A stretch of 64,000 nucleotides of DNA from Mixta theicola (GTDB lineage: Bacteria; Pseudomonadota; Gammaproteobacteria; Enterobacterales; Enterobacteriaceae). Positions 38,936 to 48,376 of the stretch are shown piece by piece. The notes beneath the pieces are model-generated. The model was not told the origin of the DNA, did no database searches, and was given only the letters and a program-made list of their open reading frames with translations. The stretch spans positions 124,001-188,000 of the forward strand of contig NZ_NWUO01000005.1 in NCBI RefSeq assembly GCF_002895925.1. The letters are read 5' to 3'. Made by a program: the position numbers and the translations under genes. How positions within the stretch are numbered: the first letter of the stretch is position 1; each line of letters opens with the position of its first letter.

Positions 38936-39940
38936 TTACTGCCCGCCGCTGCGCCGCTGCAGCTGATCGCGCAGATTTGGCGGCGTTCCCTTAATGGTCA
39001 GGGTATCGGTCGCCGGATCCCAGAAGATACGCTCGCCCAGCAGCATCGCATCAAAGTTGATGGTCAACCCGCCGCCGCTGCCGGCAAACTTCGTCAGCTG
39101 ACGCAGCGTGCTGCGATCCGCCGGGAAGCTCTCTTCCAGTTCGTAGCCCTGCTGTTGGGTAAACTCCTGAAAGTTCTTTTCGCCCAGCGGCGGCAGCTCG
39201 CGCGCCAGCTCTTCAATCGCAATCTCCTCGCCCGCCTGCAGCTGCTCGTTACAATAGCTGTAAACCTGTTGACGGTAGTTTTGCCGCTCGGCTTTATCCA
39301 GGCTGGATTCGGCGCAGTAGTCGTCCACCGCCTGCAGCAATCCCCGGTTCTGCGCTTTGGTATCCAGCCCAACGCTGGCACCCAGGAAATCCATAAAGAA
39401 ATCGGCGACCTTACGCCCGACGCGTCCGCGTAAGAAAGTCAGATAGCGCGTGGATTCCGGGTTAGTTTCCCACTCGGTCAAATCGATGCGCGCAACAATA
39501 TCGGCATGATTAATATCCAGATAGTGAACGCTGCTAATATCGAGCTGCTCATTGACGCGCATACTGCTCTGGCTGTTCAGCACGGCGATTAATAAATACT
39601 CCACCGCCAGATAACGATAGTGGCAAAACAGGACGATGCCGCCTTCGGCAAAGGGATACTTCGCCAGCTCATCGCGCAGCCGCCCGGTTGCGGCACGGCT
39701 GAAGGCGAGAAAATCCTGCTGGCCGTCACGGCATTCGCGCAGGGTTTGCGCCAGTTCACTCTCAGCGTTAAACAGGCCAAACGCTTTGCTTTTCGCGCTA
39801 TAGATCCGGTGCAGCTCGGCCACCAGTTCCGACACGGCCTGGGTGGCGGGCAGCAGGCTATCGCGCAGCACCAGTTCCAGCGTTTGCTCATCACGTTTAA
39901 TCAACTGATGCAGGGCAATCTGGTCGATATCCAGACTCAT
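38936..39940 (-). CDS. yejK: Nucleoid-associated protein YejK (NdpA)
   Basis: Abundant nucleoid-associated protein of the NA37 family, 334 residues from the ATG at 39940, which has an AAAGGAGAGTCTAAC ribosome binding site. An upstream in-frame ATG at 40015 is rejected. Conserved blocks include [20 protein letters not shown] at the N-terminus and [19 protein letters not shown] near residue 140. A third conserved block starts [15 protein letters not shown]. The C-terminal [16 protein letters not shown] segment is near-identical to E. coli. In E. coli the protein is reported to influence gyrase/topoisomerase IV function. It diverges from yejL. Confidence 0.96.
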   Translation of the reverse strand: MSLDIDQIALHQLIKRDEQTLELVLRDSLLPATQAVSELVAELHRIYSAKSKAFGLFNAESELAQTLRECRDGQQDFLAFSRAATGRLRDELAKYPFAEGGIVLFCHYRYLAVEYLLIAVLNSQSSMRVNEQLDISSVHYLDINHADIVARIDLTEWETNPESTRYLTFLRGRVGRKVADFFMDFLGASVGLDTKAQNRGLLQAVDDYCAESSLDKAERQNYRQQVYSYCNEQLQAGEEIAIEELARELPPLGEKNFQEFTQQQGYELEESFPADRSTLRQLTKFAGSGGGLTINFDAMLLGERIFWDPATDTLTIKGTPPNLRDQLQRRSGGQ

Positions 39941-40120
39941 GTTAGACTCTCCTTTAAGCTTCAGGCGCGTATTCAAACACCGCGCGCCCTTGCGATCAAC
40001 TGGCGGCTTCATCAACAGGAAGCGTTGCCGAAGTTTAACGCGCTACGAACGATAAAAGTGCAGAAAAAAAGGCGTGCTTACGGTAAGATACCGCCTTTTC
40101 AATACGTATTAGTTAAGGTT

Positions 40121-40348
40121 ATGCCACAATCATCCCGTTATAGTGACGAACGCGTAGAGCAGATCCTCGCGCAGCTGGTGCAGGTACTGGAAACAAACCA
40201 GGCGCCAACCGATCTTTCCCTGATGGTGCTGGGGAATATGGTCACCAATTTAATCAATACCAGCGTGGCGCCTGCACAGCGTCGTGCGCTGGCCCGTTCC
40301 TTCGCTGATGCGCTGCAAGCCTCAGTGCGCGAAGATAAAGCCCACTAA
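40121..40348 (+). CDS. yejL: YejL family protein
   Basis: A 75-residue cytosolic protein of unknown function, near-identical to E. coli YejL in its core [16 protein letters not shown] (residues about 33-48), with the same length and the same KAH C-terminus. The ATG at 40121 follows TTAAGGTT. The longer frame reaching back to 39620 is antisense to yejK and not coding. It is followed by yejM 21 bp downstream and probably co-transcribed with it. Confidence 0.94.
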   Translation: MPQSSRYSDERVEQILAQLVQVLETNQAPTDLSLMVLGNMVTNLINTSVAPAQRRALARSFADALQASVREDKAH

Positions 40349-40369
40349 TGTGATGATCTGACCGCAAAT

Positions 40370-42121
40370 ATGGTTACCAATCGGCAGCGCTACCGTGAAA
40401 AAGTCTCCCAGATGATTAGCTGGGGGCACTGGTTCGCGTTGTTTAATATCATTTTTGCTACCCTGCTGGGCAGCCGTTATCTGCTGGTTGCTGACTGGCC
40501 CGGCTCACTGGCGGGACGCGTTTACGCGTTTACCAGCTGGATCGGCCATTTCAGCTTTATTGTTTTTGCGGTTTATCTGCTCCTGATCTTTCCCCTCACA
40601 TTTGTGGTGATGTCGCAGCGTTTGCTGCGCTTTTTATCCGCCATTGTCGCCACCGCCGGGCTTACGCTGCTGTTGGTTGACAGTACCGTGTTCAACCGTT
40701 TCCACCTCCATCTGAATCCGGTGGTATGGGAACTGGTGGTCAACCCCGACCAAAGCGAAATGGCGCGAGACTGGCAGCTGATGTTTATCAGCCTGCCGGC
40801 TATTTTTCTGGTGCAGATGCTGTTTGCCACCTGGAGCTGGCAGAAACTGCGCAGCCTTAACCGTCGCAGCTTCGGCAAGCCGCTGGCCGCGCTGTTTATC
40901 AGCGCTTTCTTCGCCAGCCATCTGCTTTATATCTGGGCGGACGCCAATTTTTATCGCCCGATCACCATGCAGCGCTCTAATCTGCCGCTCTCTTATCCGA
41001 TGACCGCCCGCCGGTTTCTGGAGAAGCATGGCCTGCTGGATGCGCAGGAATATCAACGCCGTCTGGTACAGCAGGGCAACCCGGAAGCGGTCTCCGTTGC
41101 CTATCCGCTGAGCGATATTCGCTTTAGAGACAGCGGCTCCGGGCAAAATCTGCTGGTGATTACCATCGATGGCCTTAATCAGGCCTCCCTGCCTAAAGCG
41201 CTGCCCAATCTGGCGCGCTTCGGCGAAGAGAACGTGCGGTTTAGCCAGCATTTTACCGCCGGCAGCTCGCCGGATAGCGGTCTGTTTGGCCTGTTTTACG
41301 GGATTTCTCCCAGCTATATGGATGGGGTGCTGGCCTCGCGTATCCCTTCCGCCTTTATTAACGCGCTGAGTCAGCAAGGCTATCAGTTTGGCCTGTTCGC
41401 CTCTGACGGCTTCAGCTCGCCGCTTTATCGCCAGGCGTTACTGGCTGATTTCTCTCTGCCGCTGGCCAGCGTTCAGTCCAATAGCCAGACGACCGGACAA
41501 TGGCAGCGCTGGCTTGGCTTGCTGCCGACAGGCCGCGCGCCGTGGTTCTCATGGATTTCTTATCAAGGGCTGAGCAATCTGCCGGATCATGGTAAAGAAA
41601 GAGCGCAGCGCTATAGCCGTAACGCCAAAGAAATTGATGGTGAAATAGCACAGGTGTTAACCACGCTGCAGCAAAAAGGCCTGTTGGATAACACCGTGGT
41701 GGTGGTAACCGCTCAGCAAGCGGTTACGCTGCACGGTCAGCCGAACGACGCTGCCCGCCCTGCTCTGCAGGTGCCGCTGCTGATCCACTGGCCAAATACC
41801 CCGGCGCAAACCATCAGCAAGCTGACCGATCATCAGGATATAATGGCGACATTAATGCAGCGCCTGTTACACGTCAGCACGCCGCCCGCTGAATATTCGC
41901 AGGGTGAAGATCTGTTTGCCGCCAGACGTCAGCATAACTGGATTACCAGCGTGGATAACGCCCGGCTAATCATCACCACGCCGCAAATTACGCTGGTGCT
42001 GGATGCTAACGGCAGCTATCAAACTTATAACCGCGAAGGTCAGCGGTTAAAAGATCATAAGCCGCAGCTGGCGTTACTGCTGCAGGTGCTGACGGAAGAG
42101 AAACGTTTCATCGCTAACTGA
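40370..42121 (+). CDS. yejM: Inner-membrane LPS regulator YejM (PbgA/LapC)
   Basis: Essential inner-membrane protein that senses LPS and controls LpxC proteolysis through LapB and FtsH. It has 583 residues. Five N-terminal transmembrane helices fill residues about 20-190, followed by the interfacial linker with the lipid A-binding region [23 protein letters not shown] (residues about 205-227; given here only as a location marker in two halves, [10 protein letters not shown] and [13 protein letters not shown]). A periplasmic sulfatase-fold domain lies from about 255 to the C-terminus, with [17 protein letters not shown]. As in E. coli, the sulfatase fold appears to lack the full metal site. 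It follows yejL and precedes tRNA-Pro. Confidence 0.96.
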   Translation: MVTNRQRYREKVSQMISWGHWFALFNIIFATLLGSRYLLVADWPGSLAGRVYAFTSWIGHFSFIVFAVYLLLIFPLTFVVMSQRLLRFLSAIVATAGLTLLLVDSTVFNRFHLHLNPVVWELVVNPDQSEMARDWQLMFISLPAIFLVQMLFATWSWQKLRSLNRRSFGKPLAALFISAFFASHLLYIWADANFYRPITMQRSNLPLSYPMTARRFLEKHGLLDAQEYQRRLVQQGNPEAVSVAYPLSDIRFRDSGSGQNLLVITIDGLNQASLPKALPNLARFGEENVRFSQHFTAGSSPDSGLFGLFYGISPSYMDGVLASRIPSAFINALSQQGYQFGLFASDGFSSPLYRQALLADFSLPLASVQSNSQTTGQWQRWLGLLPTGRAPWFSWISYQGLSNLPDHGKERAQRYSRNAKEIDGEIAQVLTTLQQKGLLDNTVVVVTAQQAVTLHGQPNDAARPALQVPLLIHWPNTPAQTISKLTDHQDIMATLMQRLLHVSTPPAEYSQGEDLFAARRQHNWITSVDNARLIITTPQITLVLDANGSYQTYNREGQRLKDHKPQLALLLQVLTEEKRFIAN

Positions 42122-42193
42122 TTATTAATAAAGCAGTTAGAAAGCCGGTAGCTTGCATTTAGCGAGATTCCAGGTAGTATAGCGTCCACATAT

Positions 42194-42270
42194 CGGCACG
42201 TAGCGCAGCCTGGTAGCGCACTGTCATGGGGTGTCAGGGGTCGGAGGTTCAAATCCTCTCGTGCCGACCA
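42194..42270 (+). tRNA. proL: tRNA-Pro (anticodon GGG)
   Basis: 77 nt including the encoded CCA. The acceptor stem CGGCACG (42194-42200) pairs with CGTGCCG (42260-42266). Anticodon GGG is at 42228-42230. The T arm GGAGGTTCAAATCCTC is canonical. Compared with E. coli proL, the anticodon-stem pair 28:42 is changed from C-G to T-A by compensating substitutions, which supports a functional gene. It borders the accessory island and is the likely integration target. Confidence 0.97.
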
Positions 42271-42601
42271 AAATTCCCTTTAAAAACCAGCCGGTTACGG
42301 CTGGTTTTTTTGTTTCCTGAAAATGGCTCAGGGTAAAACCCTGTCGTTGACAGGTCATTTTTTGTCGAATAAAACTGGCTGCACCAGAGAATGCGGCGCA
42401 GCCCTTAATACCCGATTTTGCATTACATCCAACCAATGATCGGGTGGAGAGGTGTAATAAAATAACCACACGGGGAATAGGCCCGGAGCTTCGTTACATG
42501 CTCTAGTTAACACCCGATCACCCGTTACTAACTGGTGCATCCCTAAACTAAAGTGTAACTGAGGCCAGGATGGCTATCATTTGCCTACAGGGAATTATGA
42601 T
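42271..42601. other. Region between tRNA-Pro and the island genes
   Basis: 331 bp holding the tRNA terminator. No integrase gene or duplicated tRNA 3' end is visible. A minus-strand frame that reads the tRNA antisense is an artefact. Confidence 0.6.
42282..42311 (+). terminator. Terminator after tRNA-Pro
   Basis: ACCAGCCG (42286-42293) pairs with CGGCTGGT (42298-42305), loop GTTA, and the second arm runs into a seven-T tract. Confidence 0.85.
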
Positions 42602-43228
42602 ATGAGTAGTTATAGGGATATAGCGCAGCAGATAGCAAAAATAATTATCTCACCTGATTCAGTCTTCGGCTTTTGGAATGGCGTTCTGTCAGTACCAACA
42701 GATATTGGTTATCTGGCATATGGATTTATAGATACTGATTCACGCTCTATTCGGGAAACTGAACGAATCAGGATGATGACAGCAATACGTTACGGTCTTT
42801 TAAAAAATCACAATTTCACTAAAACTATAGAGATCGTTTTTGAGTCATTCAACAAATATGTCGCGGAAGAAAAACAGAATAGTATTTACAGTAAAACTGG
42901 TTTTTCAATCGCTGGTAGAGCCACGACTAATTCGCTGATTTCCGCACGATTAGCTCAAACCGTTGCGCAAAGTGGCGGTGCAAGAGTTAGGTTGCGGGGC
43001 GGTATTATCGGCAATTTGCTTCTGGCTGGCGGGATGGCTGAACGTAGTATTTACACATCCCAAAAGTTAAAAGCTTATGCTCCTGAAGTGTATAATGCTC
43101 TGCGCGCCCGCAATTATGACCTTCTTTATTTTTTTCTTGAGCCTGCCCTGCAGCCTTTTGTGGAGGCGCTACATGTCAAGTGGACAAACGGAGCTCCCGC
43201 ATTCAACCAGATCATCAGCGATGATTGA
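42602..43228 (+). CDS. Unrecognised island protein with hydrophobic segments
   Basis: A 208-residue protein from the ATG at 42602, with AGGGA in front. The upstream TTG at 42581 is less likely. There is no signal peptide. The N-terminal half has the moderately hydrophobic stretch FGFWNGVLSVPTDIGYLAYG (residues about 22-41). A Gly/Ala-rich basic-hydrophobic stretch GGARVRLRGGIIGNLLLAGG lies at about 129-148. The C-terminus is mixed, ending IISDD. DNA is much AT-richer than the neighbouring backbone, a sign of transfer. The next gene, a two-helix membrane protein, starts two bases after its stop. A toxin, effector or membrane-acting function is conceivable from this pairing but is inference only. 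Confidence 0.7.
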   Translation: MSSYRDIAQQIAKIIISPDSVFGFWNGVLSVPTDIGYLAYGFIDTDSRSIRETERIRMMTAIRYGLLKNHNFTKTIEIVFESFNKYVAEEKQNSIYSKTGFSIAGRATTNSLISARLAQTVAQSGGARVRLRGGIIGNLLLAGGMAERSIYTSQKLKAYAPEVYNALRARNYDLLYFFLEPALQPFVEALHVKWTNGAPAFNQIISDD

Positions 43229-43230
43229 GA

Positions 43231-43425
43231 ATGAAATCCAAAAAAGAGGCACTAATCGGGCTCGTAATTAGTTACGCTTTCGCTTTCATCGGTGGTTTGC
43301 TCGTATTTTTATGCGGCTACTGGTTTTTCCATTTTGAAACATGGACAGAACGAGGCGTCTATATCGGCCTGACCCTGCTGGCTGTATACATCCTGCTTAA
43401 AGTGGTGCCAAAAAAATACCGTTAA
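43231..43425 (+). CDS. Small two-helix membrane protein of unknown function
   Basis: A 64-residue protein starting at ATG 43231, three bases after the last base of the preceding stop codon. Two transmembrane helices are clear (residues about 8-29 and 38-57), separated by a short FHFETWTERG loop, and the ends are basic (MKSKKEA and PKKYR). Size and topology resemble immunity proteins of membrane-active bacteriocins, but I recognise no specific family. It is almost certainly translated together with the 208-residue upstream protein. The AT-rich composition matches the island. Confidence 0.65.
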   Translation: MKSKKEALIGLVISYAFAFIGGLLVFLCGYWFFHFETWTERGVYIGLTLLAVYILLKVVPKKYR

Positions 43426-43490
43426 GCCGAGGGCCACCTGCCCGCGTGGGATATTCCCGGTGTAAAAACGGTAAAATCTGGAGGATTAAA

Positions 43491-43781
43491 ATGAAAACAA
43501 AAATCCAAAAATTACTTAGAGATATTAGCTTGCTGCTTGCCGAAAACGATGAAAAGAAATGGGCAGCAAATTTGAACCGGTTTAATGAGCAACTGGATTT
43601 AGACTATGAGGCAACGTTAAGCAATATAAAACGCCTGTCTGGCGGAGCTGGCTCTTTTAATGATTTAGTGCTGCATTACAATGGTCAAATGCTAAAGCGC
43701 GAAAATAACCAATTGAACATTCTTCAAAATCAACTCTACGAGGTGCTCAAACAAGAGACAATAAGCCGCAGAAGCTGTTGA
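43491..43781 (+). CDS. Small helical island protein of unknown function
   Basis: A 96-residue hydrophilic protein, from the ATG at 43491 with a strong GGAGG ribosome binding site. It is rich in Lys, Glu, Asn and Leu and is probably mostly helical, with no signal peptide or membrane segment. The segment GGAGSFNDLVLHYNG (residues about 51-65) is the most distinctive; small immunity-type proteins sometimes have such a motif, but I am not certain of the family. It lies 65 bp downstream of the membrane protein on the same strand, probably in the same operon. It is convergent with the RES toxin gene. Confidence 0.65.
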   Translation: MKTKIQKLLRDISLLLAENDEKKWAANLNRFNEQLDLDYEATLSNIKRLSGGAGSFNDLVLHYNGQMLKRENNQLNILQNQLYEVLKQETISRRSC

Positions 43782-43841
43782 AGTTCCCTTGTTCGGTCAA
43801 CCAGGGCCTTTCCTGCACAGAACTTACGCCTGTATAGCACT

Positions 43842-44531
43842 TCAGTTCCCAGGGCCTTCACCGCCGCCGGGCTCAAGCAGAATAAGACCCAGCTGGTCAG
43901 CCTCATCTTCGATTAAATCCAGGATAACGTCTGAATCCAAAATGGACTCAGATTCAATTTCAACTTCCAGCTGTTCCGGGGCTATCCGGTCACCAAATAA
44001 CATCAGCGCGGTATCTCCATGTTGTCGGGAAGACCACTGTAGCCCGTGCGCATCGGGATGAGCATTATAAATTGCTACCGAATACTCCCGCGTAAAGACA
44101 TACTGATCCGCTGAACAGTCCAGCAGTTCAGACCGTTTCACCCCCATTTTACGTAACGTCCTGGGATTTAAATCGATCAGTTTCAGATGCAAAACAGGCT
44201 TAATTACAGAGTGAACCTTCCCTTCCAGCCTGGCGGTATCGAAAGGCTGACCAGCAGTATCAACCGGTAAATCATGAAAAATGGTTTCCATAATCGCTAC
44301 GCCGGTACTAATGCCGCCATACAGCGTCGGCACGCCGTTGCTCATTGGGCTGAAGCGCGCATTTCCTGAGCCGGGATTAAATTGCGTAGCGGTAAATTCC
44401 GATGAATGAATCCTGTAAATGCGTTTTCCCGCCGCCCAGCGGATAAAGTTAACCGCAAGATCAGCCTTTGGAGCAGGTACTTTGCGTTCAACTTGCTCGG
44501 CGTTAGCAGAATCAGCCATGAACGCCCCCAT
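43842..44531 (-). CDS. RES-domain toxin of a RES-Xre toxin-antitoxin system
   Basis: A 229-residue protein. RES-family features are RIYRIHSSEF (37-46), the FNPGSGNARFSP block (51-62), Y71 followed by GISTGVAIMETIFHD (73-87) and LQWSSRQHGD near residue 165. The family is named for conserved Arg, Glu and Ser residues, and characterised members deplete cellular NAD+. The start at 44531 lies 20 bases inside the antitoxin gene, giving the antitoxin-first, overlapping order typical of these pairs; ATG 44519 is an alternative start with GGGGG in front. The acidic C-terminal tail (residues about 195-215) is long for the family. Toxic activity is inferred, not shown. Confidence 0.85.
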   Translation of the reverse strand: MGAFMADSANAEQVERKVPAPKADLAVNFIRWAAGKRIYRIHSSEFTATQFNPGSGNARFSPMSNGVPTLYGGISTGVAIMETIFHDLPVDTAGQPFDTARLEGKVHSVIKPVLHLKLIDLNPRTLRKMGVKRSELLDCSADQYVFTREYSVAIYNAHPDAHGLQWSSRQHGDTALMLFGDRIAPEQLEVEIESESILDSDVILDLIEDEADQLGLILLEPGGGEGPGN

Positions 44532-45228
44532 CCACCTCCGCCTGTGCCGCCTGTAATACCTGTTTAGGCATAGTTTTCAGCACATCTTTTGGCTTTTTAC
44601 CGTTAAGCCAACTGTTTGCCGTACCAAACCAGATAGCCAGGCCCCATGGCGTTTTTTTCTCACCAAATAGGGAGATAACCTGTTTAACGACAGGTATCGG
44701 GCGATAGCCTTCATCCAGCGCATACCCCGGATACTGGTCTTTTCCGTTAAGCTGTAATGCAAATATCCGCCCCGCAGATTTCCAGCGATTAGGCCCGGCG
44801 CTGGGATTGGTATTGTTAAACTGCGCTTTCTCTGATAGCTCTTTTGCCGACAGCCACTCAGAATCAGCAAGAATACGGGCGTTAAGCTGTTCACGGCGTA
44901 GCGCATTCCGATCGGCCCGCTCCTGCCTGGCGGCTGTTCTCGCCGCTTCGCCGGTAGATTTCACAGACTTCGGCACATCGGCCGCTTTTCTTGTTCTTAC
45001 GCCAGGCGTGGTAACCCCCATCGACGCAATAACCGCATTCACAGCAGCATTCATCGCGACTTTGATGGTTTCTTCAAAGCCTGAATGACGGTGGCTGATT
45101 GCCCCTAAATCAATAACTAAATACTCCGAATCGGCTCGCGTGTTCAGAGTATGCAACTCATCGCCGTTGACGGTTTTAATATTAAAGAAGGCCTCATCAC
45201 GGCGCGCGGCGTTGGCTTTCACTGTCAT
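44512..45228 (-). CDS. Antitoxin with Xre/MbcA/ParS C-terminal domain and unusual N-terminal extension
   Basis: A 238-residue partner of the RES toxin. The ATG at 45228 has a GGAGAGCGTG ribosome binding site. The C-terminal 60 residues, with FGTANSWLNGKKPKDVL and MPKQVLQAAQAE, match the MbcA/ParS/Xre toxin-binding (DUF2384-type) domain. Residues about 115-180 could hold the DNA-binding part (SEWLSAKELSEKAQF). Residues 1-110 do not resemble the short helix-turn-helix of ordinary Xre antitoxins. They include the hydrophobic helix FEETIKVAMNAAVNAVIAS and a Lys/Arg/Ala-rich stretch. The 20-base overlap with the toxin gene implies coupled translation and autoregulation. Confidence 0.8.
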   Translation of the reverse strand: MTVKANAARRDEAFFNIKTVNGDELHTLNTRADSEYLVIDLGAISHRHSGFEETIKVAMNAAVNAVIASMGVTTPGVRTRKAADVPKSVKSTGEAARTAARQERADRNALRREQLNARILADSEWLSAKELSEKAQFNNTNPSAGPNRWKSAGRIFALQLNGKDQYPGYALDEGYRPIPVVKQVISLFGEKKTPWGLAIWFGTANSWLNGKKPKDVLKTMPKQVLQAAQAEVDGGVHG

Positions 45229-45693
45229 CACGCTCTCCTGCTGGATATATTGGTTATATTCATTATATGTTCAACAGTGGTTTTGTCACCTTATTTGGAC
45301 AAATTTTAGGCTTTGGCCGAGGTATGGATGCGATGAACAGGAATGGTACTTCTGTGAGCAAACCGGAATGGGCGTGAAATACAGCGTTACTGGATGACAA
45401 AATGAGCCGATCAGCATAGCAACTCCAGTCATCGCTTACCGACTAAAACGCCATTGTAAACCAGAACCATTACTTGAATATTAAATAAAAACAAGCGTTA
45501 ACCCACTGGCTATTACATTCCTCCCCCCTATTTAGGGCATGATAAAAATCAATCAATATCACTTTCTCTTATAGATTATGTGGTTCATCCAGGTGACGGA
45601 TGTCTGATAAACCGACTGCGTCACATTAATGCCATATTATTGTCACAAATATTCCCTAGGCTGTTGCCACCTCAACGAAACGGGAATCAGGCT
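45229..45693. other. Right end of the island, no gene supported
   Basis: 465 bp, AT-rich, containing the promoter of the toxin-antitoxin pair. I looked for a repeat of the tRNA-Pro 3' end and for an integrase remnant and found neither. Confidence 0.55.
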
Positions 45694-45900
45694 ATGTCGG
45701 CCGTTAAAGCAAAAAATGTGCAGGATACCGAAGCCCTGCTGCATTCAGGCATTAACAAAGTGGAGCTGGACTGGGAAATAGACAGCGATGATTTCTTCCA
45801 TCTCGCCAGCCACTGGTGCGCTCGCGGGGCGAAAATTACCCGCTCCCGACAACATTTCGTCCTGTCGGTGAAGGGTTTTGCTATCCCGCCAAATGACTAA
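45694..45900 (+). CDS. Small conserved-looking protein of unknown function
   Basis: A 68-residue acidic-to-neutral protein from ATG 45694, preceded by GGGAATCAGGCT. The sequence is well balanced (VELDWEIDSDDFFHLASHW in the middle, FVLSVKGFAIPPND at the end) with codon use like the surrounding backbone. No signal peptide or membrane segment is evident. A longer start at 45580 has no support. It lies between the island and yojI, convergent with yojI. I do not recognise the family. Confidence 0.6.
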   Translation: MSAVKAKNVQDTEALLHSGINKVELDWEIDSDDFFHLASHWCARGAKITRSRQHFVLSVKGFAIPPND

Positions 45901-45957
45901 CAGCTGCAGCCGGGGCGCGGCTGATTGCCGCTGACCTCCCGGCCGCAGTTAAAACCT

Positions 45958-47604
45958 TTAGCGACCGGTATCGGTGCGCTGAACCGCATCCAGCGTCGCC
46001 CTCTCTCTCTCGCTGCCGGTCAGCTCATACAGCTCCCCTTCGCGCATCTCCAGCAAACGATCGGCATGGATAAAATAGTGATCGTCATGGCTGATAGCGA
46101 AAATGGTCTTTCCGCTTTGCTGCAGCCAGGGCAGTAGCTCACGGTAGAAAACCCGGCGGAAATGCGGATCCTGATCGGCCGCCCACTCATCCAGCAGCAA
46201 AATATCACGCTGCTCCGCCGCGGCCAGCAGCAGCGCCAGACGCTTGCTCTGCCCTTTCGACAGCTGCAGGTTCAGCACCTTATTGCCTTCCAGCTTTAGT
46301 TTGTCCTGCATTTTCAGCCGCTCCAGCCACTGCTGCACCAGCGCCGGGCTGGTCGGCTGCGTACCTGGCCCAATGAGACGATCAAACAGATGCACGTCGG
46401 TGAATACCGCAGAAAAAAGCTGGCGGTAACGCTCAATATCGGTAATCGCTTCGCCATCAAGCAGAATGGTGCCGGAAACCGGCTGATACAGGCCGGTCAG
46501 CAGCATCGCCAGCGTCGATTTCCCGCTGCCGTTGCCGCCAATCAGAAACACCAGCTCGCCGCGCTTCAGCGTAAGATTAATCGGGCCAACGTTAAATCCA
46601 CTTTCGCCATAGTGGAAAACCAGATCGCGCAGTTCCAGCGTTTGCCAGTCGGCGATGGCGGAAGATGCTGAAAAATGCTCGCGCCACTCCGCCAGCTGGA
46701 AGCTGCGCAGCTTATTAAAGGCCACCTGCGCGCTTAACAGCGTCGGCAGCGCGCCAACCGCCTGCAGCAGCGGCGTGCGTAAAAACAGCAGCATCAGAGA
46801 ATAGGTCGCGGCGACGGCGGTATTTGCCCATCCCAGGCCGTTGGCCATAAAAAACACCATGCCAATCGCGCCCAGCATCATAATATTCGACCAGTTAACC
46901 GCGCTGAGATGGAAGGTATCGGCGCGCACGATATGATGCCGATAAGCGTTGGCATCTTCCTGATAAACGGTGTCATAGATCTGCTGTGCACGGGAGCGAT
47001 TCAGCGCCAGCTCTTTACGCCCGTCAATCACCGTCTGATAATCGGCGTACAGACGATCTTCCGTCTCGCGCAGCTTCGCCATATGGCTGTAAACGCGCGA
47101 GACCAGCAGCCAGCCGCCGATAATGGTAACCGCGACCCAGATAGCCGTCACCGCCAGCATCCCCGGCGACAGCCAGGCAAGGTAGGCTGCCGAACCTATC
47201 GTCAGGATAATGCCCTGGATCAGCTCCGGCAGGCGCACAAAGGCGATAGTAATATTGCGCACATCGCTGGTAAGACCGGCCAGCAGCTGTGCGCTGCCGA
47301 TCTGCTCAATACGTTGAATATGCGTATCCAGGATACGCTTAATAAACTGGCCGCGCAGCTTCCAGACAAAGTGATGACCCAGCAACGTCAGCGCCAGCTG
47401 TGATGCCAGCGTGACCGCCATCAGCAACAGCAGCAGGCCAAGAAAAGTCGGCAGTACCGCGACTGAGGCATTAATGCTGACAATCAGCTCGTGGTTAATG
47501 TAGGCAATAATGCCGATGCCCAGCGCTGCGCTAAGCAGGTTAAGCACAATCACCGCGATAAACGGCCAACGGTACTGTTTATAAACGACAGACAGCAACT
47601 CCAT
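45958..47604 (-). CDS. yojI: Microcin J25 efflux ABC transporter YojI
   Basis: Inner-membrane half-transporter of 548 residues. The N-terminal domain (about 1-290) has six transmembrane segments, and the C-terminal ATPase domain carries Walker A in [15 protein letters not shown] (about 355-369). The signature is the degenerate LSKGQSKR, followed by Walker [14 protein letters not shown]. The non-canonical LSKGQ signature and the EWAADQ after Walker B match E. coli YojI, which expels microcin J25 with TolC. It works as a homodimer. In E. coli the neighbour is alkB, as here, 94 bp away on the same strand. Confidence 0.94.
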   Translation of the reverse strand: MELLSVVYKQYRWPFIAVIVLNLLSAALGIGIIAYINHELIVSINASVAVLPTFLGLLLLLMAVTLASQLALTLLGHHFVWKLRGQFIKRILDTHIQRIEQIGSAQLLAGLTSDVRNITIAFVRLPELIQGIILTIGSAAYLAWLSPGMLAVTAIWVAVTIIGGWLLVSRVYSHMAKLRETEDRLYADYQTVIDGRKELALNRSRAQQIYDTVYQEDANAYRHHIVRADTFHLSAVNWSNIMMLGAIGMVFFMANGLGWANTAVAATYSLMLLFLRTPLLQAVGALPTLLSAQVAFNKLRSFQLAEWREHFSASSAIADWQTLELRDLVFHYGESGFNVGPINLTLKRGELVFLIGGNGSGKSTLAMLLTGLYQPVSGTILLDGEAITDIERYRQLFSAVFTDVHLFDRLIGPGTQPTSPALVQQWLERLKMQDKLKLEGNKVLNLQLSKGQSKRLALLLAAAEQRDILLLDEWAADQDPHFRRVFYRELLPWLQQSGKTIFAISHDDHYFIHADRLLEMREGELYELTGSERERATLDAVQRTDTGR

Positions 47605-47698
47605 AACGGCATCCTGATAAGAGCTAAAGCAGCCTGCAGTTTAATGAGAAGCTAATCGATAGCAATAATAATTCTCAATCAGAATGAGATAGATCGAT

Positions 47699-48340
47699 TC
47701 AACGCGCACGGCGGAAGGTCAGGTTATAGCGGAACGCGCCCGCCAGAGGATGAATGCCCGCCTTTACCGGCAGGATGCCGTGAAAACGCAGCCGTGACGG
47801 GCCGCCCCACACCACCACGTCGCCATGCTCCAGCAACACGCGCTGGACGGCATCGCCACGCTCAAAACCGCCAAACTGAAATACCGCCGGTAGGCCAAGG
47901 GAAACCGAGACGATAGGCTGGCGCAGATCCTTCTCATCTTTGTCCTGATGCAGCGACAGTTTTGCGCCCGGCTCATAGCGGTTAATCAGACAGGCGTCGG
48001 GCTGAAAATCGCTAAAGCCCGCTTCCTGCGCGCACGTCTGCGCCAGCAGACGAAACGCCGGCGGCATCGGCGGCCAGCGGCGTCCGGTTGCGCTATCCTC
48101 TCCGCTATACTGATAGCCGCGCGCATCGCTCGACCAGCCAAGATCGCCGCAGTTGGTCATCGCAACCGACATGCGGTGGCCGCCCGGCGTAATGCGGTGA
48201 TGGAAGGGATTGCGCTGCGCCACCTCTTCAACCTGCGCCAGCAGGCTGGCCGCCTGCTCACGGGCGCGCCGCCGCAGAATAACCGCGCCCTCCGCCAGCG
48301 GCTCCGCCCAGGGGGCTTCCTCACTAAACAGATCTAACAT
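47699..48340 (-). CDS. alkB: Alpha-ketoglutarate-dependent DNA dealkylase AlkB
   Basis: Fe(II)/2-oxoglutarate dioxygenase repairing 1-methyladenine and 3-methylcytosine by oxidative demethylation. At 213 residues it is close to the E. coli 216, and all cofactor residues keep the E. coli numbering: His131 and Asp133 in HQDKDE, His187 in LRFHGI, and Arg204 and Arg210 near the C-terminus for 2-oxoglutarate. The nucleotide-recognition region MTNCGDLGWSSDARGYQY (residues about 61-78) is conserved. In E. coli alkB follows ada; no ada gene is present here, so control by the adaptive response is not evident. Confidence 0.96.
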   Translation of the reverse strand: MLDLFSEEAPWAEPLAEGAVILRRRAREQAASLLAQVEEVAQRNPFHHRITPGGHRMSVAMTNCGDLGWSSDARGYQYSGEDSATGRRWPPMPPAFRLLAQTCAQEAGFSDFQPDACLINRYEPGAKLSLHQDKDEKDLRQPIVSVSLGLPAVFQFGGFERGDAVQRVLLEHGDVVVWGGPSRLRFHGILPVKAGIHPLAGAFRYNLTFRRAR

Positions 48341-48376
48341 TGCCGCTCCGTTTTTCGCCGTAAACCTTACCGCATG

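Noticed and set aside
42224..42469. Minus-strand frame ending in [13 protein letters not shown] over tRNA-Pro
   Set aside because: This peptide is the well-known artefact of translating a tRNA-Pro antisense; it is not a protein gene.
42271..45693. Duplicated tRNA-Pro 3' end (attR) bordering the island
   Set aside because: I searched by eye for copies of the T-arm and acceptor sequence and found none.
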